DNA of 64,000 nucleotides from Blastocladiella emersonii ATCC 22665 (Eukaryota > Blastocladiomycota > Blastocladiomycetes > Blastocladiales > Blastocladiaceae): assembly GCA_025594325.1 (NCBI GenBank), contig JANHCV010000005.1, positions 1,267,501 through 1,331,500 of the forward strand, in the 5' to 3' direction. Below the pieces are notes generated by a model, which did no database searches, was not told the DNA's origin, and saw nothing but the letters and a program-made list of their open reading frames with translations. Position numbers and translations under genes: made by a program. Shown one piece after another: positions 27,805 through 40,241 of this stretch. Every line of letters begins with the position of its first letter. Position 1 is the stretch's first letter.

Positions 27805-27929
27805 CCGCGGCAGGGGGACGAGGCGGGGCGCGGGACGAGTGTGCTCGCGCCAAAGCGACGACGGATCTCGGCTCTCCCAGGACGCGTCTCCCGGCGCGTC
27901 TCCCGGGACGCGTCGCGTCACGTGAAAGT

Positions 27930-27953
27930 CACGCCTTTACGCGACGCGTCTCG
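27930..27953 (-). promoter_or_regulatory. Bipartite element and ACGCGTCTC cluster
   Basis: CACGCCT, seven bases, then ACGCGTCTCG on +. Nearby are further GACGCGTCTC-like boxes at about 27880-27912 and a palindromic TCACGTGA at 27918-27925. It is the densest concentration of these boxes in the window, about 195 bp before the four-exon gene's ATG. Confidence 0.55.
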
Positions 27954-28014
27954 CAAAGCTCGAGACTGAGCCCTCAACGCGGGCTATTGATCAAAATCAA
28001 ACTCAAAATCAAAA

Positions 28015-28189
28015 TCAAGATTCGTTCACATCGTATCCATGATCGATCCAGCATTGAATGACTTCCTCACTGCACCTTTCGAACTTGAGCTTCTTGCGCT
28101 TGATTGGGCGCCTGTATTCGAGCCAAGCCTGCCATCGATGCCAAGCAATTTCGAAACGCGAGGGCGGCTCCAACTCGACAATCAATCAC
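28015..28189 (-). pseudogene. C-terminal fragment of an ankyrin-like gene
   Basis: A short frame ending 'EEVIQCWIDHGYDVNES' matches the C-terminus of the ankyrin-like relic at 25240 ('EVKQCWIDHGYNIYEFY'), and the downstream DNA is also similar (CCATGATCGATCCA-type sequence). It is open only to about 28189 and has no repeats, so it is a truncated duplicate. Confidence 0.55.
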
Positions 28190-28247
28190 GAGAGTCACGC
28201 ACAGAGTATAATTATTGGAACACGAATTATCCACCACGGAATCTAGC

Positions 28248-31200
28248 CTACACGCCGACCGTGGCCGCGCCCGTCGTGACGCGCAGGAACACGTCCTCGA
28301 GCGAGCAGGTATCGACGGACCACTCGGACACGCCGACGTGCTTGGCCTCGGCCGAGACGGCGCGGACGAGCGCCGCGAGCGCGGCGCCGGCGCTGGCCTG
28401 GACGGCCGCCGCCATGCCGGGCTGCTGCTCGGTGAGGCCCGACAGCCGCACGCGCGGGATGCAGAACTCGAGCTTGATCTTCTCGGCGAAAAACGGCGTC
28501 ACGTCGGCCAGCGTCGTCTCGATGACCTGCGGCAGCTGGAACGTCGAGACCGCGGCTGCGAGGAGCTCCGGGCTGCCAGCCTTGGCCGCCTCGGCCGCCG
28601 CCGCGACGAGCGTGTCGACGCTGTCGAGCACACCGTCGTCGTTACCCGCGGCCATGGCCGAGAGCGGGAGCGGCGACTTGGCGTCGGCGGCCTGGCCGTA
28701 CTCGCGGCTGCCGTTCTGGCTGTTGGCGTTGCTGCTGCTGGCGCTCGACGAGGACGCCGCTGCGATCGCGGCGTTGGCCTTGGCGGTGGCCGCTTTCGCG
28801 GCGCGCGTCGTCGCGTGCATGTAGCTCGCGTACACGACGGCCGGGAGCGACGCGACCCACTCGCGGACCTCGGGCGCGGCGAATCGGCCGCACTGGAGCG
28901 TCAATCGCCACGCGTCGCCGTACTTGCGCTTGAGGTCGGAAGCGGTACCGAGGCACTGGAGCTGTCCGCGGGCCATAATCGCGATCCGCTCCGACAGGTA
29001 CTGCACCTCGTCCATGTTGTGCGAAACTAGGACGATTGCGAGTGCGCGGGAGTCGCGGAGCATAGCTAAAAGACGCCAGATGCTCCTTTGATGATGAGGA
29101 TCAAGGTGCGTCGATGGCTCGTCAAACACGCATGTCGTAACGTCTCCGAGGAGTGCGACCGCGAGACTGACCCGACGCTTCATGCCGCCCGAGAGGGTCC
29201 GGGCCGGCTGGTCGAGGAACGGGCCGAGGCCGACGAGCGCCGAGGCAGCGAGCGCGGCCTTGCCCGAGACGCGCGGCGAGTATCCCTTGAGGTGGGCGTA
29301 GAAGCGCAGGTTCTCGACCACGGACAGGTCGTCGAGCAGCACGTTGTCCTGCGGGCACAGTCCGAGGCGGCCCGACGTCTTGACGCGGCCCTCGGTCGCG
29401 CGCATCTGGCCCGTGATGATGTTGACGACGTGCGTCTTGCCGCACCCGCTTGGGCCTGGACATGGGGGTGGTTCGAGGTTAGTGTCCCGAGTTCAAGTGT
29501 GAGTCAGCAGTCGCAACGTACCCAGCAACCCAAACGACTCCGTCGCCCCGATCCCAATCGAGATACCGTCGAGCACGGGCGCGGCCTGCCCGCGGTACCG
29601 CTTGGTGACGCCGTCGAGCAGCACGGCCTTGCCGTCCTCGGCGCCCGGCTCGTGCACGCGCTCGGCCTCGAGCCCGACCTGGCTGTCGACCGAGAGCAGG
29701 CTGGTCATGGACATTTCGCGGCTGTGCATGCCCGGCGGGTGCTGCTTGCGCGCCGCGGACGAGGAACCGGGTCCCGCGACGCCGCCGCCGCGGTGCAGCG
29801 CCTCGCTGCTGGCGGGCGACTCGACCTCGATATCAGGCACGGCAGCGGTCGCGGCGGCACCCGTCGTAGACCTGCGCCGGCGATGCGAGAGGACCGGCGG
29901 CGAGCCCACGTTCGCGCGCGCCGAGACGTCCGCGAGGCTCGGGACGCGCTCGAGCGACGCGGCGGACCCGGGCAGCGCGGACCGGTACCCGACCCACCCC
30001 AGCACAACAGCGCGGGCGGCGACGAAGATGGGCGCCCACGCGATCCCCTGGACGACCGAGATGGCGACGCACGCGACGTAGCACGCGGCGCCGACGCCGG
30101 CGAGCCACGCGTACGCGAGGTAGAGGAGGTCGAGGTCAAAGTTCTGGAGCACGACCCGCAACGCAAACGCGATGGCGAGGCCGGGGAACGCGAGGTTGCC
30201 GCGGGTCAGGGCAATTGGGACCGACAGCACGTCGCTGTACACCCACAGGACGCAGGGGAGCGCGACCGAGAGCGGGAGAAGGTACGCGAGGAACACGGCC
30301 ATGTCGCGCGACCCGCCGAGCAGCGGGACCGCGATCGCCACGTACAGGAACGCCGCGCCGATGACGGCGTGCGTCGACAGGAGCAGCGTGACGATCAGGT
30401 GCGGGACGTTGGCCGACGGGTAGCTGAAGGCGAGCGTGCCGCCGAGGACGACGAGGAACGGCAGCGAGTACATGAGGCAGTACAGGTAGTGCGACGCCCA
30501 GTACGCGTTGAGCGAGAGCCCGTTGACGCGGTAAAAGTCGAGGAACACGCCGTGCTCGGCGACGGGGACCAGGATGAACATGGTGAAGAAGAGCCACAGC
30601 AGTACGCACACGAGCGCGTTCATCAGCAGCTCGTCGCGCGTCGAGTACTGCAGGTCGGGCACTGCCATGTAGTCCGAGAACACGACCTCGCCCGGCCCGA
30701 CCGCCGTGCGCGCGAGCGACGTGGTCGCCGACGACACCATGTGCCGGACGGGTCCGTCGAGCAGCCACAGGCCCTCGTACTTGTTGCGGTTGGTCTCGGC
30801 GATGGTCAGCGGCCACCCGGTCTGCGCCGTGAGCGGCGCCTGGCCCGCGCCGAGCGACGGCTGCTCGCCCAGCAGCTGCGGCGCGACGGGGCCCCAGAGG
30901 TCGGGCGACGGCGCGGCGCCGAGGAGCGAGCACTGCGACGTGTTGGACAGCGGCGGCTGCGTGCCGGCGGACGCGGCGACCGTCGGGAACATGAACCCGG
31001 CGAACGGGTACGTGAAGGTGCCCCAGTACCGCAGGTCGATCTGGACGCGAACGGGCGACGACGAAGACGCCGGCGGCTTCGCAATGGTATCGGCCGACGT
31101 CTGCACGTCGAGCGTAAAGTCGGGGAACAGCGGGGCAAACTTGGCCTCGGCGTCGGCGACCGACTTGGCGAGCGGGAGCGCGCCCATGGACTGCGCGAGC

Positions 31201-34200
31201 TTGAGACACGCGGGCGGGTACACTTTCGCGGCGTCATCGAGCGACGCGGGCGCGGCCTTGGCCGCATCCCGCTGGCTCGCCTCGATCCCGCCCATCCACG
31301 CGTTGACGGGCGACTCGAGGAAGTTGAGGACGCGCGGGCGCTGGAGGACGAGCGGCGAGACGGATCCCCAGTTCCCGTCGAACCCGGCGAGACTGGCCAT
31401 GGCGGCCATATCGACGCGCGGGCCGAGGACAGGGAGCGTGAGCTGGTTGCGGATCGTGGTCTGCCACGCGGGCGGGGCGCGGACCCAGAGCCGCGGCGGC
31501 GAGGTGGCGAGCGAGTGGTAGCGCGTCTGCTTGAGCGGCGCGTAGTCGGGGACGCTGCATAGGTTGGACGCCGAGGGCACGCAGATGGCGAGGCGGTCGC
31601 GGACGCGCGTCTTGTAGACGCCGACGTCGCACGACGGCTGGCCCGTGACGAGGTCGCGCAGGGTGAAGGGCGAGGTGCCACCGGCGATCGCGGCGCTGCA
31701 CTGGTCGTGGCCGCCGAGCGACACGAGCAGCGTGAGGGCGATCATGACGCTGACGAACAGCGTCAGGAACAGGACGTTGTGCTTGACCTGGCGCAGTTGC
31801 AGCTGCAGGTTCTTCTTGAGCATGCCGAACACCTGGTGGAACAGGACCGCGATGCGCCACGGGTTCTCGGGCAGCGGCGGGAACGCGGACCCGAGCGGGC
31901 CGTGCTCGGCGTCGCCGCCGCCGCCGCCGCCTTCGCCTGGACGCCGCGTCAGCGTGAGCCCGGTCCCGCCGTGGGTCTCGGTGCCCGGCTGCGGCGGGAG
32001 GTACGACTCGAGCGACGTGTAGAGCTCCCAGTCGAGGACGGGCGGGGTCTCGAGGAACCGGGCCACGTTCGGGAAGTCGGCGCGCGCGACCGACACGAGC
32101 GCGGTGCTGCCGGACAGCACGCGGCACTGCTTGACGAGGGCGCGCGGGAAGTGCGCGGCCGCGTCCTCGGGGTTCTTCATGGTCACGAGGATATCCATGG
32201 CGGCCTGCTCGTGGCGCAGCTCCATGAGGTTGCGGTGCAGCACGACGCGGCCGCCGGGGGCCGCCAGGACGACCACCTCGTCGCTGAGCGCCTGGATCTC
32301 CTGGGACGAATGGCTGGTGATCAGGACCGCGACGCCGCGCGATTTGAGCGATGCGACGATTTCCCACACGTGCCGGCGCTGCACTATATCAAGGCCATTA
32401 GAGGGTTCGTCGAGGACCAACTACAAGAATCCTCGGTTAGATCGAGTGCACATGACCGCGTTGCGCCACAGCTGCGCTCACGCGCGTACCACTTCGGGGT
32501 TCCCGACGCACGCGGCCAGAATCGACAGGCGGCGCCGCATCCCGCCCGAGTAGGTCCGGAGCTGGGCGTCGGCCTTGGCCGTGAGCGACACCGTGGCGAG
32601 CATCGTGGCGATATACTCGTCGAGCGCCGCACGAGGGACGCCGCGGAACCGCGCCCACAACGCCAAATGCTCGCGGGCCGTGAGTGCGGGGGCCACGACG
32701 TCGACCTGCGGGCACACGCCCATGGCCGCGCGGGCCGCGCGCGAGCCGAGCGGCGCGCCAAAGACGTGTCCGTCGCCGCCCGTCGGCCGCGCGCTGCCCA
32801 TGAGCACGTCGAGGCAGACCGACTTGCCGGCTCCGTTGTGACCCAGCAGGCCGTGGCACACGCCGCGGGCGAGCGAGAGCGAGAGGCCGTCGAGGATGCG
32901 CACGCTGCGGGCGCGGGAGCACACGCCGGGCTGCGGGACCGAGAACTCCTGCTTGATCCCGCGCAGCTCGACGCGCGAGTGGTCCCACCCGCCGTTCGCG
33001 GCGTTGTGCTGTTGGAGCCAGTGTCGCGGGTACACGCCCCAGTAGCTCGGGAGGACGGGAAAGTACCACAGCTGGCGCCAGCGGTGGGTGCGGCCCGTGA
33101 CCTGGTTGGCGTACCAGGCGAGGACGAGGCTGCCGGCGACGAGGGCGGGGAGCCACAGGGCGGTCACGGAAAAGGGCGTGAGGTCGCGCGCCGAGAAGGC
33201 CGTGGCGAGGTCGAACTGGTAGTTGTACGTGTGCTGGATCAGCGTCGTCGTGTTGGCCGCGAGCCGGGTGGCCGTCGCGTTGCCGAGCGTGCCCTTCCAC
33301 GTGTAGTCGAGCGCGACGCCCATGCCGCGGCCGAGGTGAAAGAAGGGCATGAGCGCCAGAACGTAGAAGAGCGTGCCCTCGACGCCCGAGGCCGCGGGGA
33401 CGAACCGCTCCCACCACGGGACAATGGTCGCCGAAACGTAGAGCTGGTTGAGGTCCGTGAGGCTGAGCACGAACAGGAGCAGGGCGGCGACGGCGATCGA
33501 CATGACCGTGACGACGGACGTGGTGTAGGGGCTGGACGAGCACGCGACCGCGAGGAGGGCGCCGACGCCGCACAGCGCCATGCCGTAGAGGAACAGGACC
33601 AGGAACACGTAGACGGGGCTCATGGCGTTGATGGGCGGGTAGTCGGCGACGACTGCGGGCACGACGGCGAGCCCCGCGGCGGCGGCGTTGATGACAAAGG
33701 TCACGACAAAGACCGCGGCCCAGTACGCCGACTCGAACAGGTTCATCTGGCGCAGCACGCCGAGCATCCCGTCGAACTTGTCCTCGGCGAGGTTGCTGAC
33801 GACGAGCAGCATCGCGGGGAACGACCCGATCGCGAGGAGGCACCCCATGACGATATTCGACGCGTAGTGCGACAGGATGACCATCTGGTTCATGGACTCG
33901 ATCTGCGTCGCCGACATGGTGGTGGACTGGTCGGTGCCCATTTTCGCCGGGTCGATGGCGACGCCGTTGTTCACGACGGTCCCGTTGCCGCCCGGGTTGG
34001 ACCAGTCGCGCACGCCGGGCGGCGACGCGACGCGCGGGAACGTGGCGAGGTTGAGGCGCACCTCGTGGCGCTTGCCCGACCGCACGTTGACGATGGCCGT
34101 GTCGAGGAGCAGCTTGAACGCGAGCATGGTGCCCTTTGTCAACGAGTAGTCGCGCGGCAGCTGCGGGTCGTAGTAGGCGCCGACCGGGTTGCCGTTGCCC

Positions 34201-36098
34201 TCGCCGAGCGTGTACCAGGTCCCGTTGAGCGCCGCGGCCGCGGCCGCCGGGTCTTTTGGGGGAGGCGACGACACGGGATCGGTCCCGTTGACGAACGTGT
34301 TGAACTGGACAATGTAGTGCCGCGGGCGACGCTGCAGGGCGCGGTTGCGCGCGTAGTAGTCGTCGAGCATGTTGGCGGGCGTCGGGAACCCCCACACGTC
34401 GCGTCCGGGCTCGAGGCTCGCGAGCGCCGCGAGCTCGCGCATGATGGCGCCGTGGTGCGCGTCGTTGGGCGCGTAGCTGACAGCGACGCGGCAGTACAGC
34501 CCGCCGGCGGGACACTCGGGCAGCCCGATTGTCCGCGCGGCGGTCCCGTTGAGGTTGAGCGCCGACGGGAACACGGCCTTGGCGAGCGTATCCGAGAGGA
34601 ACCGGAACGCGACGGCCGACAGCCACACGGCGAGCGCGGGTCCGAGGACGGCGAGGAGCAGGAGCAGCGGCGTGCCGCGCACCATGACCTTGGTCGACTT
34701 GCGCACCAGCGCCTCGAGCTGCATGAGCCACGCGACTATCGGGTTGTTGATCAGCGGCGGCGGCTTGTACTGGACCAGCGACTTGCGCGCCTGCGACCGC
34801 GTCGGCCGACGGATGCTGCGCGACACGAGGCCGGCCGCGTGCAGGCTCGCGCGGAGCGAGCTGAGCGCCGCGGCGGCGGCAGTCGAGGGCGACCGGCGAT
34901 GACCCGGCCGCTCGCCGGGCGGACGCAGCGTCGGCGCGGGCTCGCCCGTTGTGCCAGCGGCGGCGGCGGCGGTGAAGTCGCCGTTGGGCTGGCTGCCGGT
35001 ACGCGAGTGCAGTCCGCCGGCGATGGACCCGGGGACCCAGTTCGCCCATCGGCGGCGGCCACTCGCGGACCGCGTCCGCGCGGGGTCGTCGGGGAACAGC
35101 CGCTGCGGCGGCGCCGATGCCGCCGCGTTCGCGGCCGCGGCCTCCTTGGCCATGGGGTCCTGGAGCAGCGCCGCATAGTCCCTACCGCCATCCTCTGTAG
35201 CCGCGGCCTGCGGCCACGCGGGCGTGCCGAGCGACGTGAGCATGCGCGGCCGCATCCGCGGCGGGTGCAGCTCGGCGGCGCGCGGCGGCGAGGCCAGGGC
35301 GTCGCTGTCGGACCCGTGCACGGCGGGCCGCATTGGGCTCGTGTTCTCGGCGCGCAGTTGGGCGGAGGGCGAGAAGACGTCGCGGATCGAGCGCATGGCA
35401 GCGGACGGCGGGGCCCACGACCGCGAGTGCGCGTGGTTCCCGCGCGGGGTCGCGGGGCGCAGCGCGTCGGGCGTTTTTGGTGGTGGTGGTGGCGCGGCGG
35501 CGGTGGTGGCGGTGGGTTGAGGAGGGGGCGTGGAGGAGGAGGGGGCGGCGAACTCGTCGGGATCGACGAGCGCCGAGCGCACGATCTGCGGCTGACTGCC
35601 GCCAACAGCGCGCGAGGCGGCGGATGAGACCGACGCGGCGGACGGGGCGGGCTCGCGGCTGATGTACGACGGCGGGCTGCCGGAGTGCTCGGTGCGGGCG
35701 GACCCGGACAGCGAGCCGGCAGCACCCACAGTCGACCGCGCGGGGCTCTGGTGGTGGTGAGACAGGAGGATCTCGGGGAGCGACGCCTGCGGGCGCGGCC
35801 CGCTGCTGCGCGCCGGCGAGTGCGTCGCGGAGAGCGGGAGCGGCGACGGGCGGGTATAGGGCGACTCGTGCGCGTGGCGCGGCGAGAGGGGCGACTCGGG
35901 GACCGCCGGGAGTGCGGCAGGGGCGGCGGGATCGCGTAGGGCGCTGGCGAGGTCAATGTACAGCAGGCCGCCGTGGCCGCCGGTGGCGGCGCTGCGCTGC
36001 GAGCGCGACGTGCTGGTGGCGGACGTCGCGTCGTCGCTGTGGTAGGCGCGGTGGCGCGACGTCGGCGTCGACGGGGGGTGTGGTGGTTGTGGGTCCAT
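28248..36098 (-). CDS. ABCA-type full ABC transporter, three exons
   Basis: Exons on -: 32490..36098, 29522..32420 and 28248..29455, about 2,571 aa. Introns of 69 and 66 nt interrupt NBD1 just before Walker B and NBD2 inside Walker A, and both rejoin perfectly. Layout: a disordered ~460-residue N-terminal extension, TM1 near 470-500, a large extracytosolic loop and a TM cluster, then NBD1 with 'GLLGHNGAGKS' (~1083), 'YSGGMRRRLS' (~1181) and 'LVLDEP' (1204). A second TM half with another large loop follows, then NBD2 with 'GLLGPSGCGKT' (~2167), 'LSGGMKRRVS' (~2257) and 'VFDEP' (~2277). This is the ABCA1 arrangement; such proteins move lipids across membranes. The long N-terminal extension is unusual. 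An in-frame ATG at 36173 would add 25 residues. Confidence 0.9.
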
Positions 36099-37056
36099 GG
36101 TTTGGACTAGACGCGCAGGTTCGGGAGGTGAGTTACCGCGCAGGTGGTGCACGTCCGGCGGCGAAGCGTACATGAGGGTATGGGTAGGAGATATGTGAGG
36201 AGGTGCAGGTCGCAGCAGCAGCAGCAGGGCTGGGTATGCGTCAGGTCGCCGTCAGGTCGTCGTCGTGTCGGTCAAGTCTGTGGTTGCATAGCGCGATCTA
36301 GTCAGAACAGGTTCGGGGAGAGGGCAGCGGGAGACGCAGACGCCACCGAAGAGAGTCGTCGAGTGAGGTTACGCTACGCCAAGAGCGTGGTGGTGGGTGG
36401 CGACGCGGCGGTCCGCAGCAGTCCGGGTGTTGACACACACGCGCGCGCGGCGGGATGGTTCGAGAGTTTCGATGCCGAAGGGCGTGCGGGCGGCGCGTCC
36501 GTTGCAGCGAGTGGGGTCGGCCAGGCTCACGTCGTCGTGCCGGCGATTAAAGATACATGGGGGGTGGCGGGGGTCGGTCGCCGGTGGCTGCTCGGCGAGA
36601 GAGGGAGAGAGAAAAGCGCGTTCGGCACCAATCAGGCAGGTCGCGTCGGTCACCCGCCCCGCCTGCTCCGCCGGCTGCGCCTCGCCCCTGAACGACGCGT
36701 CGCTGCCGTGCTTCGTCTCCTCTCCTCTCGTGTCTCCGTCGGTGCGCGCGCGGCACGCCACCGGCCCCCTAAAAAGAGCCACATGGCTTTCGCCGGATCG
36801 CGATCGCGGAACCGACCGAGGGTGCGGGGGAGACAAAGTGGCGCGGGCTAAGGGTGACGCGTCGCTCACGCCCGTGTGACTGCGGCGTGACCGCGTCTCG
36901 CAGATGTCTCTCGAATCTTCTCGCGCAACAGCCGCCAATCATATGCGAAGGAGGAAAATATCTCTTGTTGTCACAGGTTGGATGCACGGGTGGGGTAATG
37001 GTGACGGGGGGGGGGGGGTGGGTGGTACAGCGACACGGCAACAGCAGCAAAACTTT
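36099..37056. other. Intergenic upstream of the ABC transporter
   Basis: About 960 bp with no supported gene. It contains ACGCGT boxes near 36860 and CCGCGTCTCGC near 36894, and a run of 13 G (37006-37018) just beyond the 3' end of the next gene. Open frames on both strands are Arg-rich. Confidence 0.5.
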
Positions 37057-38451
37057 TCAAGCGTCGTCGAGGTCCATGGACTCGACGTCGTGCGTGACCG
37101 CGTCCATGGTGGGCGACGACGCCTGGCCGCGGATGATCACGGGCGACGACGACATTCGGAGCCGGTCGTTGTCATCGTCATCATCACTCGACGCATCGTC
37201 ATCCTCGGCCTCGATAATGATGGGCTCGTACAGCGGCGCCGTGACCATAGCCGCGTCGTCGTGCCAGTCGTCGGGCAGCTCCTCGATGCGGCCGAGGATC
37301 GCGTCGCCACTGCCGTCGAGTCCCATCGCGCGCTCGCTACCGGCACCGCCGACGGACGGCGACACGGCAGCCATGAGCAGGCGGGCCGGAATAGGCAGGC
37401 CCTGGGCGACGCTGCGCGCGAGCTGGGCCATGGCGACGGGCGACTCGAGCACGTGGCGCGGAATCCGGTCGCCGAACCGCTCGTGCAGCGAGTCGAGCAC
37501 GTCCGCGTCAATCTCGAACCCGCCCGCCCGCACCACGGGACGGAACGGCGTCAGCTGCATGTTGCTCGCGTCGTCGGTGGTGGGGGATGAAGAGGACGCG
37601 TGCGAGCGCAGGCGGCGCTTGATGGGCGGCGACGTGGCGCGGCGGGACCGAGGTGCGGGCGCGGCACCGACCACGTCCATGTCTGACACCGACGAGGCCG
37701 AGTCGGCGTCGCTCCCGTCGTCGTGATGGTGGTGATGGTGGTGGAACTGCGCCGCGAGCGGGCCGTGACGCGATGCGCGACGGCCACCGGCGGGCGGGAC
37801 GATGCGGCGCTGCTTGGCCACGGGCGGCGAGCACACCTTCTCCTCCTCCTCGTCACCGCCCGTCGTGTCCATGTCCTCGACGGGCGTCGTGGGCGCGTCG
37901 CTCACCTCGAGCTCGGCGGCCTCGGCCGTGCGCTTGCCCGGGCGCGGCGGCGAGTCGGGGCGCGCGCGGCTCGCCGACAGGCGCAGGTTGGCGAAGTTGG
38001 CCATGACCACGTCCTCGGTCGCCTGGCGCTTCTTGGACCGCTGCGGCCGCGCGGTTCTCGTCGGTTCGGGTTCGGGCTCCTCGTCCTCGTCGGCGCTCAT
38101 CGCGCGCTTGAGCGCCGGGTGCGCGGTCGCCGACGCGAGCGGGGCCGTCGGGTACCCGCCGTACGGCGACCACGGCGCCGTGAAGGGCGACGCCGAGCTG
38201 GCCGGGGACGGGTAGAAGCGCGCGGGGCCGGTCGCGCCGAACGATGAGGAGGACAATGGGGTGGTGCTGGGGGTCGATCGGAAGATGCGCGATGGAGGCG
38301 ACGCGGGCGATGGGGCCGCGGAGGCGGCAGCTGGACCCGAGGACGCAGCACGATGAGCGGGGTGGTGGTGGTGCATGGCGGAGGTGCTGGTCGGCATGAT
38401 GTGGATGCGGGACGGCGGCGCGGATGGCGGCGGGCACACCAGCGCTGACAT
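37057..38451 (-). CDS. Uncharacterised low-complexity protein
   Basis: Single exon, 464 aa, not recognised. Mostly Ser/Pro/Ala/His-rich with basic patches that could act as nuclear localisation signals ('RSKKR', 'PPIKRRL') and acidic stretches. The only segment that looks folded is near residues 315-370, around 'DSLHERFGDRIPRHVLESP' and 'MAQLARSVAQGLPIPARLL'. It is divergent from the Rpt3 gene with about 440 bp between starts. The start at 38451 is the first ATG of the frame; 38397 (MPTSTS) is an alternative. A nuclear regulatory role is a guess from composition only. Confidence 0.6.
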   Translation of the reverse strand: MSALVCPPPSAPPSRIHIMPTSTSAMHHHHPAHRAASSGPAAASAAPSPASPPSRIFRSTPSTTPLSSSSFGATGPARFYPSPASSASPFTAPWSPYGGYPTAPLASATAHPALKRAMSADEDEEPEPEPTRTARPQRSKKRQATEDVVMANFANLRLSASRARPDSPPRPGKRTAEAAELEVSDAPTTPVEDMDTTGGDEEEEKVCSPPVAKQRRIVPPAGGRRASRHGPLAAQFHHHHHHHDDGSDADSASSVSDMDVVGAAPAPRSRRATSPPIKRRLRSHASSSSPTTDDASNMQLTPFRPVVRAGGFEIDADVLDSLHERFGDRIPRHVLESPVAMAQLARSVAQGLPIPARLLMAAVSPSVGGAGSERAMGLDGSGDAILGRIEELPDDWHDDAAMVTAPLYEPIIIEAEDDDASSDDDDDNDRLRMSSSPVIIRGQASSPTMDAVTHDVESMDLDDA

Positions 38452-38891
38452 GGTTTAGCGTTGATTCGTCGCGATGCGGGAGAGAGAGGAGGGCGGATCG
38501 AGCCCGCGAGACGGGGGATCGCCGGCCATTTGAGGGAGGCCTGCACTGCGATGGGCCATGCGGACACCCGGCCACGGCCAGCGATGGCCTGAAACGAAGC
38601 GCAGTCGGAAGCCCGCGGAACTGGCGCAGCAGCGAAGGCCCGCGAACGAACGCGCTTGACCTCGAGGTCACGCGCCGCCATCGCAATGCGCCACCATCGC
38701 CACCCCGATGGGCGCAATGGATGGCTCGCGTGGGCCCGCGTGACCGAGCTCGAGGCGACGCGTCAGTCTTTTTTTCTTGCTCGCTCGCCCGCTGCCGTGC
38801 TCGCGTCGGTCATGTCGAGCCCCCGCAGCCGCCGAGACGACGGCGACGCCATCCGCGCGACCACACACACTCTGCAACGCAATCGACCATC
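38452..38891. other. Divergent promoter between the low-complexity gene and Rpt3
   Basis: 440 bp with a GACGCGTCA box at about 38757-38765, 127 bp before the Rpt3 ATG. No gene seen. Confidence 0.45.
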
Positions 38892-40241
38892 ATGGATGAG
38901 ATCGGCATCGTGAGCTCGCCCGTACGTCGTCGGCCGACGCACCACATCCACGACTACAACGGACTCACACACCGAGCCCACGTAGACGGCGGCGACGCAC
39001 AAGACCGAGCTGCACGGGCTCGCCGAGTCGGACCTGTACACCAAGCTCAAGAAGCTCGAGCGCCACCTCGAGTTCCTCGAGCTGCAGGAAGAGTACATCA
39101 AGGACGAGCAGAAGAACCTCAAGCGCGAGCTGCTGCGCGCGCAGGAGGAGGTGAAGCGCATCCAGTCCGTCCCCCTCGTCATTGGCCAGTTCCTCGAGGC
39201 CATTGACGCCAACACGGGCATCGTCGGCTCCACCACGGGCTCCAACTACCTGGTCCGCATCCTGTCGACCATCGACCGCGAGCTGCTCAAGCCCTCGACC
39301 ACGGTCGCCCTGCACCGCCACTCGAACGCGCTCGTCGAGGTGCTCCCGCCCGAGGCCGACTCGTCCATCCAGATGCTCCAGGCCACCGAGAAGCCTGACG
39401 TCAGCTACTCGGACGTCGGCGGCCTCGACATGCAGAAGCAGGAGATCCGCGAGGCCGTCGAGCTGCCCCTCACCCACTTTGACCTCTACCGCCAGATTGG
39501 CATCGACCCCCCGCGCGGCGTCCTGCTCTACGGGCCCCCTGGGACCGGCAAGACGATGGTGCGTCATCTGTGAAGCGCGGGTGATCCCGGAGCGGCAAAG
39601 CTGACCATCTTTCGCGCTCCATGTAGCTGGTCAAGGCGGTGGCGAACCACACGACGGCGGCCTTCATCCGCGTGGTCGGGTCCGAGTTTGTGCAGAAATA
39701 CCTGGGCGAGGGCCCGCGCATGGTGCGCGACGTGTTCCGCCTGGCGCGCGAGAACTCGCCGTGCATCATCTTCATTGACGAGGTGGACGCGATCGCAACC
39801 AAGCGGTTCGACGCGCAAACGGGCGCCGACCGCGAGGTGCAGCGCATCCTGCTCGAGCTGCTCAACCAGATGGACGGCTTCGACCAGACGTCCAACGTCA
39901 AGGTGATCATGGCCACCAACCGCGCCGACACCATCGACCCGGCGCTCCTCCGCCCCGGCCGCCTCGACCGCAAGGTCGAGTTCCCGACGCCCGACCGCCG
40001 CCAGAAGCGCCTCATCTTCCAGACCATCACGGCCAAGATGAACCTCGGCGACGAGGTCGACCTCGAGGACTTCGTCGCCCGCCCCGACAAGCTCTCGGGC
40101 GCCGAGATCGCCGCCATTTGCCAGGAGGCCGGCATGCACGCCGTGCGCAAGAACCGCTACGTGATCCTGTCCAAGGATATCGAGAAGGGGTACAAGGCCA
40201 ACGTCAAGAAGTCGGACAACGAGTTCGAGTTCTACAAGTAA
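38892..40241 (+). CDS. RPT3: 26S proteasome regulatory ATPase Rpt3 (PSMC4)
   Basis: Exons 38892..38921, 38986..39558 and 39627..40241 give 405 aa, the family's length. Introns are 64 nt (GTACGT donor) and 68 nt (GTGCGT donor), both phase 0. The N-terminal coiled coil ('[17 protein letters not shown]') is followed by an OB-like region and the AAA+ module with 'GPPGTGKT' (~193-200), 'IIFIDEVD' (~248-255), the 'RPGRLDRK' arginine finger region and a C-terminus ending 'EFYK', close to the HbYX-type tail that docks in the 20S alpha ring. It unfolds and translocates ubiquitylated substrates in the base of the 19S particle. The first exon codes only ten residues. Assignment to Rpt3 rather than another Rpt rests on the N-terminal and C-terminal sequence. 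Confidence 0.93.

Noticed and set aside
29088-35627. Long + strand frames (824 and 1,306 aa) across the ABC transporter
   Set aside because: They run antisense through both nucleotide-binding domains and ignore the introns; Arg/Val/Asp-rich shadows.
37006-37018. Run of 13 G residues
   Set aside because: A homopolymer outside coding sequence, prone to sequencing error; no functional claim can be based on it.
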